Origin: Spirogloea muscicola
Lineage: Eukaryota > Streptophyta > Zygnematophyceae > Spirogloeales > Spirogloeaceae
Assembly: GCA_009602725.1 (NCBI GenBank)
Contig: WELB01000189.1
Coordinates: 9,901 to 37,939, forward strand
Length of the DNA: 28,039 bases
Reading direction: 5' to 3'
This document shows, one piece after another, positions 7,185 to 18,600 of this stretch (its first letter is position 1; every line of letters starts with the position of its first letter). Made by a program: the position numbers and the translations under genes. The notes beneath the pieces are model-generated. The model had not been told where the DNA came from and did no database searches. It worked only from the letters and a program-made list of their open reading frames with translations.

Positions 7185-9799
7185 TCACATACCAGCAGAA
7201 ACTCGACTTCGGAGGGCAGCATGATAGTCCCGCTTGTCCTGCAAAGTCAGGTCCGAGAGCTCCAGCTTTCCCTGCACAAGGTTTATAGCCAAAGTTTCTC
7301 AACAAGTGTGCAGGCTTGGCAAGTAGGCAATCTCATGGATGCAAGCAGCCCGCTGTGCCTTTGTTGATTAGGGTCTTATAGCCTTCACCTAACGAGACGG
7401 TGGCTATGCAGCTCGCATTCCACCACAGGCAACTGACCTGAGCAGCAAGCAGCTTGCGGACATTGCTCGCATACAGTTTTGGATCGGTTCGCTCGGCTGC
7501 AGTCGGGGAGTAGACAGGGAATACTGTCACCTCTAGGAGGTGATAGGCTTGGCATAGTAACAGGTATATGTGCCGCTTCTGCAGTGGGTCAACCAAGCAT
7601 GCTTCAAAGATGAGATCATCAGAGTAATAGAGGCCCTGCGTCTTATCCCACTTTTACCTGCCCCTTGCAATGCAATTGCACCGAGCTCCTCATTGCACTT
7701 ATGACTTAGACATCACTTCATGCTTCAAATTGTGAAGCAGCGCAAGGGCTGTGATCCACTCTCAATTTGCACATGAGTAGAACGAGGCGGGAGTGATCAA
7801 AACAAAAATTTTTGCATACAAGGCAGCTCAGGAGGCTTCTTGTGGTGGCATTTGCCCATGTGTGAGCAAATCTTAATGCAGGCACAAGTGCTGCAAGCAT
7901 TTTACCCCTGAGATGCTCTCCCAGGCAGGGCTCATGCTCCGGCAGGGGTACTTGAGCAGCATCGGCTGGACAGGAGCATGCCCAACAAAAGCTCCCGTTT
8001 TGAATGGAAGGAGGTACGCACCATTGGTAGTTGTACCCTCTGCATGATGCAAATTATGATGCTAGGCACGTCAGATATGTGAGCACTAGTCACTTATGGT
8101 GCAGAAAGGCAGATCCTTCTACATGTGTTGGTACTTTATCTCCAGGGCTTGCTCAGTGCACTGCATGACGATGTCACCTAATCGGACCTTGACCAGGGGA
8201 GCCCCACCAAGCCTCACCAGGAAAGAGAAGTGTGAGGTTAGCGCGCGGTATGTGGAGAGCTGCTTGCACTCGCTCCACCACCAGGGCTGCAGAAACACGC
8301 ATGCTCTCAGATCGAGCTTGGACGCAAAATAGAGTCAAGTCAAACACTGTAGACCTACACCCTTAATCCCTTAGCTCCTAAATTCACAAAACGGCATCCT
8401 TAGAGCCCAGAACGTGTCAGACTGAATTGGTGCCAGACTGCAGTATATATAAATGGGCTGACATCATGAATTGCACCACAACATATACCATAAGCCTCAA
8501 CCACCTGAGACACCGCCTGTGGCTCCAGGTCCTGCTGCCTTGCCTTCACGGTCCACGTATATGCACCCAAAGCACTTGCTGCATGTATCAACGACAAACA
8601 CTAATTGTGAGGCAGGCAATACGAGAAAATGAAATACACTCTGGGCTATGTCTACCGCTGCCGAGCATCTCGCACAGTGTGTGATCAAGGGACAGCTCAA
8701 TATGAAGTTCTTGACTTCTTATAACAAGTCTACAACCGGACACCTCTTAGATTTAGGATGATTACTGATATGCGTAGCCCGAGATTGTGTCAGTCTGTGA
8801 AGGCAAGCTTCTTGAAGGTAGGTGAATATGGCTGCAGACCTTATGAGGCCGACCATCGGCAGCCGCGTGACAGACTCCTGACAGGCGGGCGTAGGCTTCG
8901 CTCAGTGGCGTGAGGTCCAATGGAGTACAAGGGCTCTGCAAGGCGTAGCGACTGGCGAGGAGGCAGGCCCTCTGCCTACCAAGTCACAGTCTGCCTGTAT
9001 CTAGGTAGCACTACCATCTGACGCATTAATCGGCGCCAGCATGCCATGATTAGCCCAACATACTGTATGTTACTGGTCGCATTAAGGCTTGTTAATGGGA
9101 CCTTAGCAACGAAGCCGACGCCGGGAGTGGCGGACACATGGTAGAGGATGTCCACCCAGGACACGTGGTTGGACACGACGGCGCATGCCCGGTACAGCCG
9201 CTCGCCGCCCTTCTGTGGCGACCGCTCGGGCAGCGCATGGTCGCCCAGCCCTAGGCCGCCGTGCCAGTCACGCAGGTCTGACGGTCGCAGCCGCGTGACG
9301 CGGATGACATGGAAGCCCATCACAAAGAGCGCGGCGCGTGCGGCAGCCTGGGCGGCGCCGCGCACCACCGCACCGCGCGCGCCGGCAAGCTCGCGGCGCG
9401 CGTTGGGCGGCGCGTCGCGTGCGAATGCGGCATTGCCGACAGTGCAGGCCTTGCACACGACGTAGAGCGCCGCAAGCAGCAGCAGCACCAGCGCGGTGCG
9501 GACTGGGAGCAGCGTCACCGATGCGACCGCCAAGGTGACCTGCCATGGGCATGGCCAGCTTCCTCAGCTGAGAAGAACTTTGGTACCAAGGACACGAGCT
9601 GTTTGATGGTTCCTGAGATGGCTGCCACCGTCGCAGACGGCGCTGCCTATGCTGCCGCCGCAACCCGAGGGCAGAGCACCTGGCGCCACAGCGGCAGCGG
9701 TCCGGTGCCCATGCAGCCGTAGGCGTCGGAGCGCACGAACGGCGCATGGCGCGCATCCAGGCCGCCGTTGTCAGCTGCCGCGTTTGCCGCCGGCGCCAT
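7185..9799 (-). CDS. LPEAT1: LPEAT1-like lysophospholipid acyltransferase (8 exons)
   Basis: Membrane glycerolipid acyltransferase of the PlsC family that adds an acyl chain to lysophospholipids, most like plant LPEAT1. Exons on the minus strand: 9799-9680, 9539-9102, 8877-8840, 8578-8505, 8286-8218, 8039-7906, 7578-7438 and 7271-7185. Phases agree at every junction, giving about 366 aa (Arabidopsis LPEAT1 is about 400). Seen in order: Y-G-C-M-G-T-G-P-L-P-L-W near residue 30, a hydrophobic helix at about 50-70, NHVSWVD (HX4D, residues 165-170), LPMVGLISKCFGCIYVDRE, LFPEGTTTNG (catalytic motif III, about 244-253, split between exons 5 and 6), and DPKLYASNVRKL near the C-terminus. The ATG at 9799 is the first in frame and has a good context. 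The last exon is least certain: TGA at 7185-7187 follows a GTATGT that could itself be a donor. It shares a 256-bp divergent promoter with the neuferricin-like gene. Confidence 0.9.
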
Positions 9800-10055
9800 G
9801 GCTGCTGCTGCAAGCGCAGCGCAGTGTTCCTTTCCTGGTCCACGAGGCGACAGTCGCTTCCGAGGGCTCACGAGGCTTCACGAGCTGAGCTTTGGAGTGA
9901 GTGTCAGTCGGGTGTTGAGGAGCTGAGATCACTCGGATTAAACAACGGATTCGATTTATCGGATCAGGTCTCCACCCCAGACCTTCTACAGTCCTCTGGG
10001 CTGAGCTCCGCGTTACTCAGGCCCTCCATCACTCCCCCTTGCTCCGCGCGTCGCC
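9800..10055. promoter_or_regulatory. Divergent promoter between LPEAT1-like and neuferricin-like genes
   Basis: The two start codons face away from each other across 256 bases, so both 5' untranslated regions and promoters must fit here. The stretch is GC-rich at both ends with an AT-richer centre (ATTAAACAACGGATTCGATT, about 9937-9956). I see no clear TATA box. Confidence 0.5.
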
Positions 10056-12044
10056 ATGGAGCTGCGGCAGCGGCCCGCCGCTGCCGCCGCCGCGGCCGCC
10101 GCGGCGGCGTCGCCTGCGGGCGCTGGAGGCCGGCGGCGGTCAGCGGAGGGCCTGCCGGGTTTCTGGGCGTCCATCGCCGCCTACCTGTGCATTGCCGCGG
10201 CCTTCATCGGGCTCTACCTGACCCTCACGCGCAGCGGCTTCCTCCACGGCCACGGCCACGTCGAGGTCCTGCCCGCCTTCCACACTGTCCGGCGGCCTCC
10301 ATGGCTTGCGAGCTTGGGACGCCTCCTTCGCTCACGCCACGAGTCTGGGCTGGCCACACCGCCGCAGAAGGTCTTCACCGCGGAGGAGCTGGCGCAGTAC
10401 GACGGCTCTGACCCCAGCCGCCCGATCCTGCTGGCCATCCTCGGGTGTGTCCGTGTGCCTCTTGCTCTCCTCCTCGCTCGCTCTCTTGCTTGCTCGCTTC
10501 GTCTTCAGGCTCCCTGCCCCGTTCCTCGTCGCAGTGGGACAGAGCTTCGAGTCTCCTAAAGCTGGGTCTCATGACTCTACACTGCTGGGGCGGCAGAAAT
10601 GTGTATGACGTCTCAAAGGGGCGCGGCCATTACGGGAAGGACGGCTCCTACAGCCACTTTGCTGGGAGGTGAGGGAGGGGGTCACCTCAGCGACGAAGCG
10701 CCTGCACGTACTGCCAGGGGAGGCCCCTGCCCATAAGTCGCACACTTGGCACTTCCTCTGTTGCACCGGCACTGCACTGACTGACTGCACAAGTTCCCTC
10801 CTGCGCATTGTCATCAGGGATGCCAGCCGGGCGTTCGTCTCTGGCAAGTTCAATGGTATGCACCGCTGCTTTGCCCGTTCTAAGCCCAGTGGCACACCCA
10901 GTCCTTTGTGACAGCCTCTCCAAGCCTTTTTGCCGCTCTTGCCAGGATCCCCGTGCTGGTTTGAGAAAGTCTTGGCTCAGATGGAAATCATTCAGACTAA
11001 GTCGCAGGTGTAGCAGTCCCAGTAGCGGCCTTGAAGAGCTTGACTGAGCCCTGGTTGCCGGTTTGAAACATTGTCGTAGGCGAGGGGCTCACGGACGACA
11101 TAACGGGCCTCACGGCCGCTGATGTGAGCACATCCAACGGCGGCTACTTCTGACATACTTCAGAGTCACAGGCCACCTGAGGCCTCAAGCGCAAAGCTGT
11201 CATCCTGCCGCTTTATTCTGCTGCCGTGACAGTACAAGATAGCATCATCTTGACGCCGCGTGCAGCTCGCAGGCCTCAAGGGTTGGCGTAGTTTCTTTGA
11301 GGGATCATACACGTGAGTGTTTGACATGCTTACCACTCACTCTGAGCCAGATCTCGCTTGCCAATCTCGCCAGGCGTCTGGCAAATGTATCGTCAGCTTA
11401 GTCTCTGACAGTCAGTGCTGTAGACGGCTTCGCAGCCCCGTAGGCAAGGTGGAGGGACGCTTCTATGACGACAGGGGCAACCCCAAAGACATCTTGATGG
11501 AGGTGGAGGTGGGCAGCGCCCACGCCGCTGAGGAGGCCAAGAAGGAGAAGGAGGCGGAGCGACGGCACCCCTCGTGCAACTCGCGCTGGTCTTAAGGCCT
11601 CGGTGGGGAGGTAAGCCAGGAAGGGCTCTCCACCCTCTGACCCCCCAGCTCTTGGTTCAGCATGAGATAGACACCCCCCACAGCAAGTCTGCAGTCTGAG
11701 ATTGAGGCACACAAGCTTGCTCCTTTTGAGGTTGTGCATGAAGCTCCAACCTAAGTCTTGTGCCGCCTGCGTACCGAAGCACAGAACTAGTGACCATGAG
11801 AGCCTCAGGTCCTTTGAGTAACTAGAAATTGCCAGGGTATATTTGATAAAGAAGACGATCCCGTGACATCCTGTGGGCGCAGGTGTGGTGCGATGATGGG
11901 CTGCACCCGCGCAAGGTCTTCCGGGTGGGTGGCCAGGGAAAGCGCATGCGCTGCGCGTGCTTTCCCCAGCACGAGCTCGGCCGACCAGATCAGCAGGAGT
12001 ACCCCCACTGCCCATCACATGCCACACTGTGTAAGACAGAGTAG
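10056..12044 (+). CDS. CYB5D2: Neuferricin-like protein with an in-frame stop
   Basis: Membrane-anchored cytochrome-b5-fold protein of the MAPR family, closest to neuferricin (CYB5D2). Exons: 10056-10444, 10597-10668, 10818-10855, 11080-11123, 11266-11312, 11436-11610 and 11883-12044, with all phases in agreement. Seen: poly-Ala run (8-18), one transmembrane helix (about 36-58), FTAEELAQYDGSDP (107-120), YDVSKGRGHYG and SYSHFAGRDASRAF, GLKGWRSFFEGSYTPVGKV (184-202), and CNSRWS (244-249). A TAA follows at once (11593-11595). The frame then continues GLGGE, splices to VWCDDG, and runs through PRKVFRVG and RCACFP to a TAG at 12042-12044. These last motifs are the family's conserved cysteine-rich end. 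As read the product is 249 aa; with the stop passed it would be about 308 positions. The cause (mutation, readthrough or sequence error) cannot be told here. Confidence 0.82.
11593..11595 (+). other. In-frame TAA inside the neuferricin-like gene
   Basis: The TAA falls between CNSRWS and GLGGE in exon 6, 15 bases before a good donor (GAG|GTAAGC at 11610/11611). Alternative donors or acceptors that would remove it either shift the frame or create a TGA at the junction. The AVEN-like gene next door ends normally with TAA, which argues against a changed genetic code. Confidence 0.75.
12030..12034 (+). terminator. Possible TGTAA poly(A) signal inside the last exon
   Basis: TGTAA spans the codons for C and K near the end of the neuferricin-like C-terminal exon. 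If used, it would place cleavage just after the distal stop. No closer TGTAA was noticed between 11596 and this point. Confidence 0.25.
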
Positions 12045-12992
12045 CAGCAGGCAGTTGTCCAACAAACAAACTTCACCATAAATGCTGTGTATTTCAAACA
12101 CACTGCATACATTGCCAATCTTAATCACCGAGACTGCTTGCCAAAGAAAGTTGCTCTGATGTAGCAAAGCATGTACTACCTTGCAGCTCTCTCACTGCAC
12201 AGGTTTTGAAGTGCAATAGCACATCACTCCTATGGGAGTCATTGGACGGATATTTGCATTATATGTCACCCATGGTGGTAGCATTTATGTCCAGAATGGA
12301 AAGTCGTGCAGAGCATGCTGTCCCTAAAAGTCAAGCGCTCCTTGCGTTGACACATTTAATTCTTCATCGTGCCACATGCTTGCTGGCCACAAGGCTGCCT
12401 TTGTGAGCAGCCTGTCCATCTGTGCAACAAGTGCCTGCTTTTGTACATTCCAGAAGCAGAAAGAAACAGATAGGGAGCCCCTCTATCAGCTCTCTGAAGA
12501 AGCTTAACTACCTAATGCATGACTTAGCGCTGTTGTCATCCGATTTTCTTGGCTATTCCATAGACATCGCCCCCTTTTGAGAAATATTTTATGCTCCAAG
12601 TATAGAGTAAAGAGGACGCATGTGCGAGCTGCAGAGCAGATAGTAGGCTCAGCTGCCGACGCATGCTGAACACCACCCCCCATCTGGTAAGTGCCAGCCC
12701 CATCTCCCAAGGCCAAAACCTCGTAACTGGCCATGCTCACGCTGATGTGCAGCGCCAAGAGCCATGCCGCTCACAACCCGCCATGAGGCCAGCTGTGTCC
12801 TCCCACAAAAAAGCATTAATTCCTAGCCAGCTCCCCCAACCCAGCAGGTCAGTGAGAAGCACCGCAACATCCATTTCTCCATGAGATGACACGACCACTC
12901 ACAAGGTGATACTAGTAAGCCCAATCCACACTTACCAAATAGCGTGCAGTGCACCCTAAAGTGCACAAGCGGACGGGGCACAAAATGCCATA
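12045..12992. other. Intergenic, between convergent genes
   Basis: Lies between the 3' ends of the neuferricin-like (+) and AVEN-like (-) genes. Only short frames without family resemblance occur, so it probably holds both 3' untranslated regions. Confidence 0.5.
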
Positions 12993-14996
12993 TTATCGTT
13001 TAGCATCGAGTGAATTAAGAAAAGAGTCGAAGTCATCCTCAAGTATTGCCTTGGCATGCACAGCTGCTGGCCCCGTATGAGCTTGTGCCAAGGTCTTTGC
13101 TGCTGGAATATTCTTCGAATGTCTCTCGCTGCCCAAGAAGTGACTGCCCTGAGACAATGTCAACGTCGATTTCAGTGGCTGATGGGTAGCTGGTGACAGT
13201 GCTCCGGCTCTGCTGGAAGCACTCCCGCTGACTTCCAGACGATCCAGCAGGGCATCGAGCTCATTTTCGGGCTGCGTGCACCCTTTGGACTTGTCCAAGT
13301 GGCCATTGTGGGTCGTACTTGTGGCTCCTCCAGGACTTGGGGCCGAGGCTTGCACAGTGGATGGAGAGGCAGAAGCTGTTGCAAGCGAAGATGCTGAGGA
13401 GCCACTGCGTGATGCATGCGAGCCACTGGTATGCTGGTGATCATCTGGAATGCCATCTGTAGGTGCTTGCATTAACTGCTGCTCATGCTGCTGATGCAGC
13501 CCAAGTTGGTTTGACTGTGACATCTTTCCCAAGTCCAGACTTTTTCTTGCCAGGGGTGTTGATGACAAATCGTCGAATGTTCTGACCAAGGCAGCCTCTT
13601 GCTTTGCAATTTCCTCGAGGGATAGAGAAGCTGGACTTGCAGAAGCCGCTACTCTGGAGGCAGGCATGGAGTCAGCACTGCCTGCAGCCCCTGGATCACA
13701 TTCAGTCCCGGAGTAATCGGCAGGCGTGTATCTCTGGCAGGAGACAGCAACCACAAGTTGATGAGTAGTTATCAATAGACAAAAGCAGGCAGACACCTGA
13801 GGTGACTCCATGCATCACCACAGCATTGCAAGTGAGTGTAGGAGGTGTGGTTGCTCACTAGCTCTTGTGGCAGATTCTCATTCTTTATCCACAGCATCTG
13901 GGCAAGTGGCAGCGTGCTCAGTGACTCTTCCAGAGCCTTCAGGTCAATTGACAAGAGGGACATCTGCAGGCATCACGTGTACAACAAAGTCTCAGACTGC
14001 TGCTGCAGCCCTGTGAACGCAAGTGCCTCCAAACTGATCATAAGGGCTCCATCATAAGGGCTCCATAAGCACTTTAACCCACCACAGCCTGTTGACAGCT
14101 GGAGGCAATGAGCTAATATGATTGACTGGTGGCAAGGACGCTTTGATCTCAGAATCTTCACGCTGCAGCAGAGCCTAAGAAACGAAGTTGCTGCTACATT
14201 ATCAGCCTCAGTGGCACTTTCAAGGCGTGCTCACCTCGGCGGTCAGGTCAGAGCCTTGGACATGTGCATCCTCGTCAACCAAGTCCTCCAGGATGGACTG
14301 AAACTGGAAGCCGCCTTTCACTCCCCTAACACCTGCTATTACAAAACCAGCTCTGAGCAACTAGCTGGCAGCCGCTTCTCATTAAGATGGGGATTAATAA
14401 ATGAAAACGATGAAAATTGTGTCATGTCAGGGACTCCATCTGACAAAGTGTGATTGCAGGACTTGTTTCTCATGGCCATTTGCACCGTTGGGGCTGACCT
14501 GCCAGCTCGTCCTCCACGAGCGCGGCAAAATCCGCACCCTGGCTCTTGGACTGGACTCCCGGAGGAAGCCCTCCTGCTTCAACCTCGTCGTTGTCGGTAC
14601 CATCCTCAGCATCTCTGTGACGATGGTCATGCAGGCCTGGCCTGCCAAGAGGGAGCCAGGGGCGCCGCTTCAGGTGCTCCTCCCAGCTTTCTCAATGCCA
14701 GGCCAGAGCAGAGTGAGGTGTAAGATTAAGGTGTTAACTCCGACGGATATCTGTCAATGCGAAGCTGGAGGTCATGCAGTCCGCGATCGCCATTGTGACA
14801 AGCTGAGAATATATGTCGATCACCGTCTGCGCTGCCATCCAGGGACGCCGGAGTCGCCGTCGGAAGCGGAGTCACTGGCAAGGCTTGCACCGTCGGGAGG
14901 CCCGCCGGCAGTCCCCCGACCTCTTCCCCGCCCCTTGTACCGCAGGCTCTTGGCGCGCTGCTGCCGCGCCGAGCTCTTGGCTTCCCGGAACTCCAT
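12993..14996 (-). CDS. AVEN: AVEN-like protein (6 exons)
   Basis: Resembles AVEN, known in animals as a regulator of cell death and of the ATM checkpoint and an RG-rich RNA binder; its role in algae is not established. Exons on the minus strand: 14996-14824, 14614-14499, 14314-14235, 14162-14127 (tentative 36-base exon), 13963-13859 and 13733-12993. Phases agree, giving about 416 aa, or 404 without the tentative exon. Seen: a basic N-terminus with KGRGRGRGT (about 21-29), an acidic stretch, SQGADFAALVEDELAGGFQF across exons 2-3, LKALEESLSTLPLAQML in exon 5 (the L..LPL..RL motif), a long Ser/Ala-rich low-complexity region, ENELDALLDRLE, and an acidic C-terminus LEDDFDSFLNSL. AVEN shows the same order: RG-rich start, TDFS..L, LPL..RL, ELD.LL, acidic end. 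The assignment rests on this order rather than high identity. Confidence 0.6.
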
Positions 14997-15697
14997 CCTC
15001 GCGGGCGCTCGATTCAGAGAGGCACAGGCAAGCCCGCGGCTGTAGGCCGTCGCGCTCGTGGCAGTGACACCGCTCCCGAACGACGATTAGCTGACGGCTT
15101 CTCCAGCACGCGCCTAGAAAGGAGAAGCATGCGCCTGGACGAGGAGGATGGAGGAGGTCCTGGCTCGGGCCTGGGGGAAGAGGCGCGGCAGGAGCCGGCT
15201 GCGCCAAGCTCCGGCGAGCCGAGGCGGCGCAGGAGCAGCGCGGGGATGGCCGCGGAGCTGCGGCGCGGCCGGCGGTGCATAAACCCCTGAGCCCGAGGCT
15301 AAACCCCGGGCGGGGCAGGTTGTTCAATTCCGTTGACAAATGCGATCCTCGGGGACACCGGGATCCCGCCCGCTCGGCTGGGAGGGTGTTTGTTAAATGG
15401 GCGTCCCGCGGCCGCTTCCATTTTTCTCCCCCCGTCCACTCCACAGCCCGGCCCGTTCCACGCTCCGCACGACAGTACAAGCAGCCTGAGCTAGCCCCCG
15501 CCGCCCCGCCGTCGTCCCCCGCGCCGCAGGCCGCCGCGCCCGCCATGGCGGGCGCCCGGCGCGGCAACCTCGCCTGCGCCGCTCGCCAAGGCCGGCCAAC
15601 GGCCGGCATGGTTCCGGGAGAGGTGGGCCGGCGCATCAACTGACAGCCGGCGGCTGGTCATCTCTCGTGCGTGCTGCGGTGGGCGGGGTGCGCCGGC
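14997..15697. promoter_or_regulatory. Divergent, CpG-rich promoter region of AVEN-like and NAA15
   Basis: Both genes start at the edges of this 701-base, very GC-rich stretch. Long open frames on both strands here are expected from composition alone. Two ATG frames point toward NAA15: 15129-15290 (53 codons, beginning MRLDEEDGGG) and 15545-15643 (32 codons). No clear TATA box was seen. Confidence 0.5.
15545..15643 (+). other. Candidate upstream ORF of NAA15
   Basis: An ATG in good context (GCCATGG) opens a 32-codon frame that ends in TGA 54 bases before the NAA15 start codon. If the transcript begins upstream of 15545, ribosomes would meet it first. The transcription start is unknown. Confidence 0.35.
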
Positions 15698-18600
15698 ATG
15701 GGGTCGTCGCTGCCTCCCAAGGAAGCCAACCTCTTCAAGCTCATTGTGGTGCGCGCCGTCTGCCGCTCTGCCGCCGGCAATCACCTGAGCTCTGGCCACT
15801 GTGACTTCATCTCGCGAGGTCCGCGGAGACCTCCTGTGTGCGGCCGCTCGAAAGCAACGACGGCCGCCTTGCATGCTGCCGCTCGCTGAGTCCCGTCGCT
15901 TCCACGTTGGCCAGAAAGCGTACGAGTCCAAGCAGTACAAGAAAGGCCTCAAGGCCTCCGACTCGATCCTGAAGAGGTTTCCCGACCATGGAGGTGAGTG
16001 CTCAACGACCAGCCAGGTCACCTGACTCAAAGGGCTTTGCCGACAACCGGAAGCCGTAGTCGGCGACTCGTCTTGACGCGGTATCAGGGGAGGCAGTCTC
16101 GTCCGCTTGTGACACGGGGGGCTGAGGTTTAGCTGTTTACTCGATGGCTGGATTTAGTAGCGGCCCTCAGCAGCCATTGAAGCAAGGGCTCCCCGTGGCC
16201 GGCTGTTGCAGAGACGCTGGCAATGCGCGGCCTCACGCTCAACTGTCACAACCGCAAAGCGGAGGCCTACGAGCTCGTCCGCCGCGGCCTCAAGGTGACT
16301 GGGCTTGCTGCCTTCACCTCCTGCTTGAATGTTTGCAGCTTGGGAGGTCTGAGCTGAGCTTATGTAGCAAGTGTTCCAGCAGCCCTGCTGTTGCCATACC
16401 TCGCCCATCTCTCCTCCCTTTGTGCTTGAGCTGGCACCTTCTATTCATGTAAATTCATGATAGCCAGCAAGGCCATGCATAGGATCGCTGCTCCTGTTTT
16501 CCTAGATGGATTGCTGGCAAGCAGCTCAACAGATCCTTCTAATTTGTTCTATACTTAGCCTGCGTAGGCTCTGGATTAATTGTCAAATACGTGGAAGTGT
16601 GACAAGCTTTGTGCTTGCCTCTGCAGAATGATCTCAAGAGCCATGTCTGCTGGCATGTATACGGCCTGCTGTACCGCTCGGACCGAGAATACCGGGAAGC
16701 AATCAAGTGCTACCTCAACGCACTCAGACTTGACCCTGACAACCTGCAAATCCTCAGAGACCTGTCCTTATTGCAGGTGAGCTTTGCCATTGTTGCCAAT
16801 GTGGTGCGCCCCCACTTGCCAATACTTGACACACTTGGATAGACCTCGGCAGAGGTGAGCTGGAAGCTGTGTCGGCCTTCCATGCTGCGGCCAAGTGCAA
16901 GTTGACTAGTGGTGAGCCACTGACGGTGCACCGCTCAAAGCTCAAGTGGGCTTTAGTGTGCTGTCAGTCTTGATCTGCTCAGGTGGGAGATGCAGAGCTG
17001 GTGGAATGATTCGGCAGCCAGGCTTATCAATGTCTTGGACCTCCTGCGAACAGGCACAGATGCGGGACAGAGCTGGTTTTGTGGAGACCAGGAGGCAGCT
17101 GCTCACATTAAAACCCAGTCATCGCAACAGTTGGATTGGTTTTGCAGTAGCGCAGCACATCAATGGAAAGTAAGTTAAGCATAAGCATGAGCTGCTGCTT
17201 GTAGACCAGACAATCACTCTAACTCGACATTCACGTCTCCAACGTTGACTGATCAGCACTTGGTCACTCGCCTACAGGCTAAAGGCATGTGCAGGCTGCT
17301 ACAAGCTTTCTAATATGGTCTGTGTTTGTTGAGCTAGACAAAGTACGTGCCATGTCTTGACTTAATCCCATCTCTCCGTGCCTCGTGCAGTCCTGCGATG
17401 GCTGTACAGATTCTTCAGGCTTACGAGGGCACTTTAGAAGAGGACTTCCCACCAGAGAATGAGCGATACGAGCATAGCGAGATGCTCATGTACAAGGTGT
17501 GATGTATACGCACACCTTTTGTCATGCAAAGCTCATCACTTGTGGCCTTTGTTACAAGTTACCCACCTGGCTAGCAGCCTGGAGGCTGCAACCCACCTTT
17601 TCTCGCAAGTCACCTTACCATATCTTGAGATTCTGAATGCAGGTATTGAAGCTTATGTTGAGTGTATTTCATAGCTGGCTGATATTTCCTTCTGAACGGT
17701 CAACAGGTTCTTCTGCTGGAAGAGTGTGGAGCTTCAGAGAAGGCCGTCGACGAACTCTCCGAGCAGGAGCAGAAGATAGTAATCAAGCTAACCTCCTGCC
17801 TCCCCCTATCCTGTTGAATTATCTGACTGCTTGTCGCCATTTTCTGCCATGCCCTTAGGCATCAAAGACCATTGAGTCATGATGTCTATAATTCCTTAAC
17901 AGATCATTCATTTCTCAAACATGCAGCTGGACAAGCTGAGCTTGAAGGAGCGGAGAGCAGCTCTGTTGCTGCAGTTGAGAAGGCCAGCTGAAGCCGAAAA
18001 AGTCTATCGCTCCCTCTTGGCCCTCAACTCTGACAACTACAGGTATTGATCTACACCATCCACGACAGCGCATTTAAATGCATCATACTCCTGCTTCGAA
18101 AATCAGCAGTGAGGAGCTGGCAGCTGAAGTTTGATCCTGGATTTGCCAGGTATTACGAAGGACTGCAGGCTTGTTTGGGTTTGAAGCCAACTCAAGGTGG
18201 TTCTTATGCTACTCAGCTTCTTCCCCAGCTGACGACCCTGTACAATGACCTTCAGAAGCAATACCCACACTCAACAGCTGCAAAGGTAATGGCTGGTCAG
18301 CTCTCCCCCAGAGCCTATCCAGCAGAAAAGCGTCCGCTTGTTGGTCAGAATCAGAGTCAGGACTGTGGAGACAGGTTCTGGTGAGCGAACCAATGTGCAC
18401 CTGCCAGACACAAATTGCATCCTTGTCGTCAAGTGTGAGTCTACAGCAGTCAGTATGTATTCAGTGTGAGTTTGAGCACCTTGCCACAAGCTGATGTTGG
18501 CTATCAAAATCTTCGCCTGTGCATTCCAGCGCATTCCTTTGGACTTCCTCCAAGGGGCTGAATTCTTGGCTGCCGCAGAGGCATATGTGCGGCCTTTCCT

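Noticed and set aside
9268-9843. A 191-codon minus-strand frame
   Set aside because: Starts at GTG rather than ATG and is a shadow of LPEAT exons 1-2 in another frame.
11398-12069. A 223-codon minus-strand frame
   Set aside because: Antisense to the last two neuferricin exons, whose plus-strand motifs are much stronger.
14039-14070. Short tandem repeat (ATAAGGGCTCCATC twice)
   Set aside because: A two-unit repeat inside an AVEN-like intron; ordinary.
15129-15290. A 53-codon plus-strand frame beginning MRLDEEDGGG
   Set aside because: Clean ATG frame, but low complexity, no recognised family, and in the promoter gap. It could be a further upstream ORF, but evidence is too thin to call a gene.
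14872-15639. A 255-codon minus-strand frame over the NAA15/AVEN promoter
   Set aside because: Composition-driven frame in very GC-rich DNA; it overlaps the real AVEN exon 1 in another frame and shows no family motif.
15491-16030. A 179-codon minus-strand frame
   Set aside because: Antisense to NAA15 exons 1-2, ends in Arg/Gly low complexity, and shows no motif.
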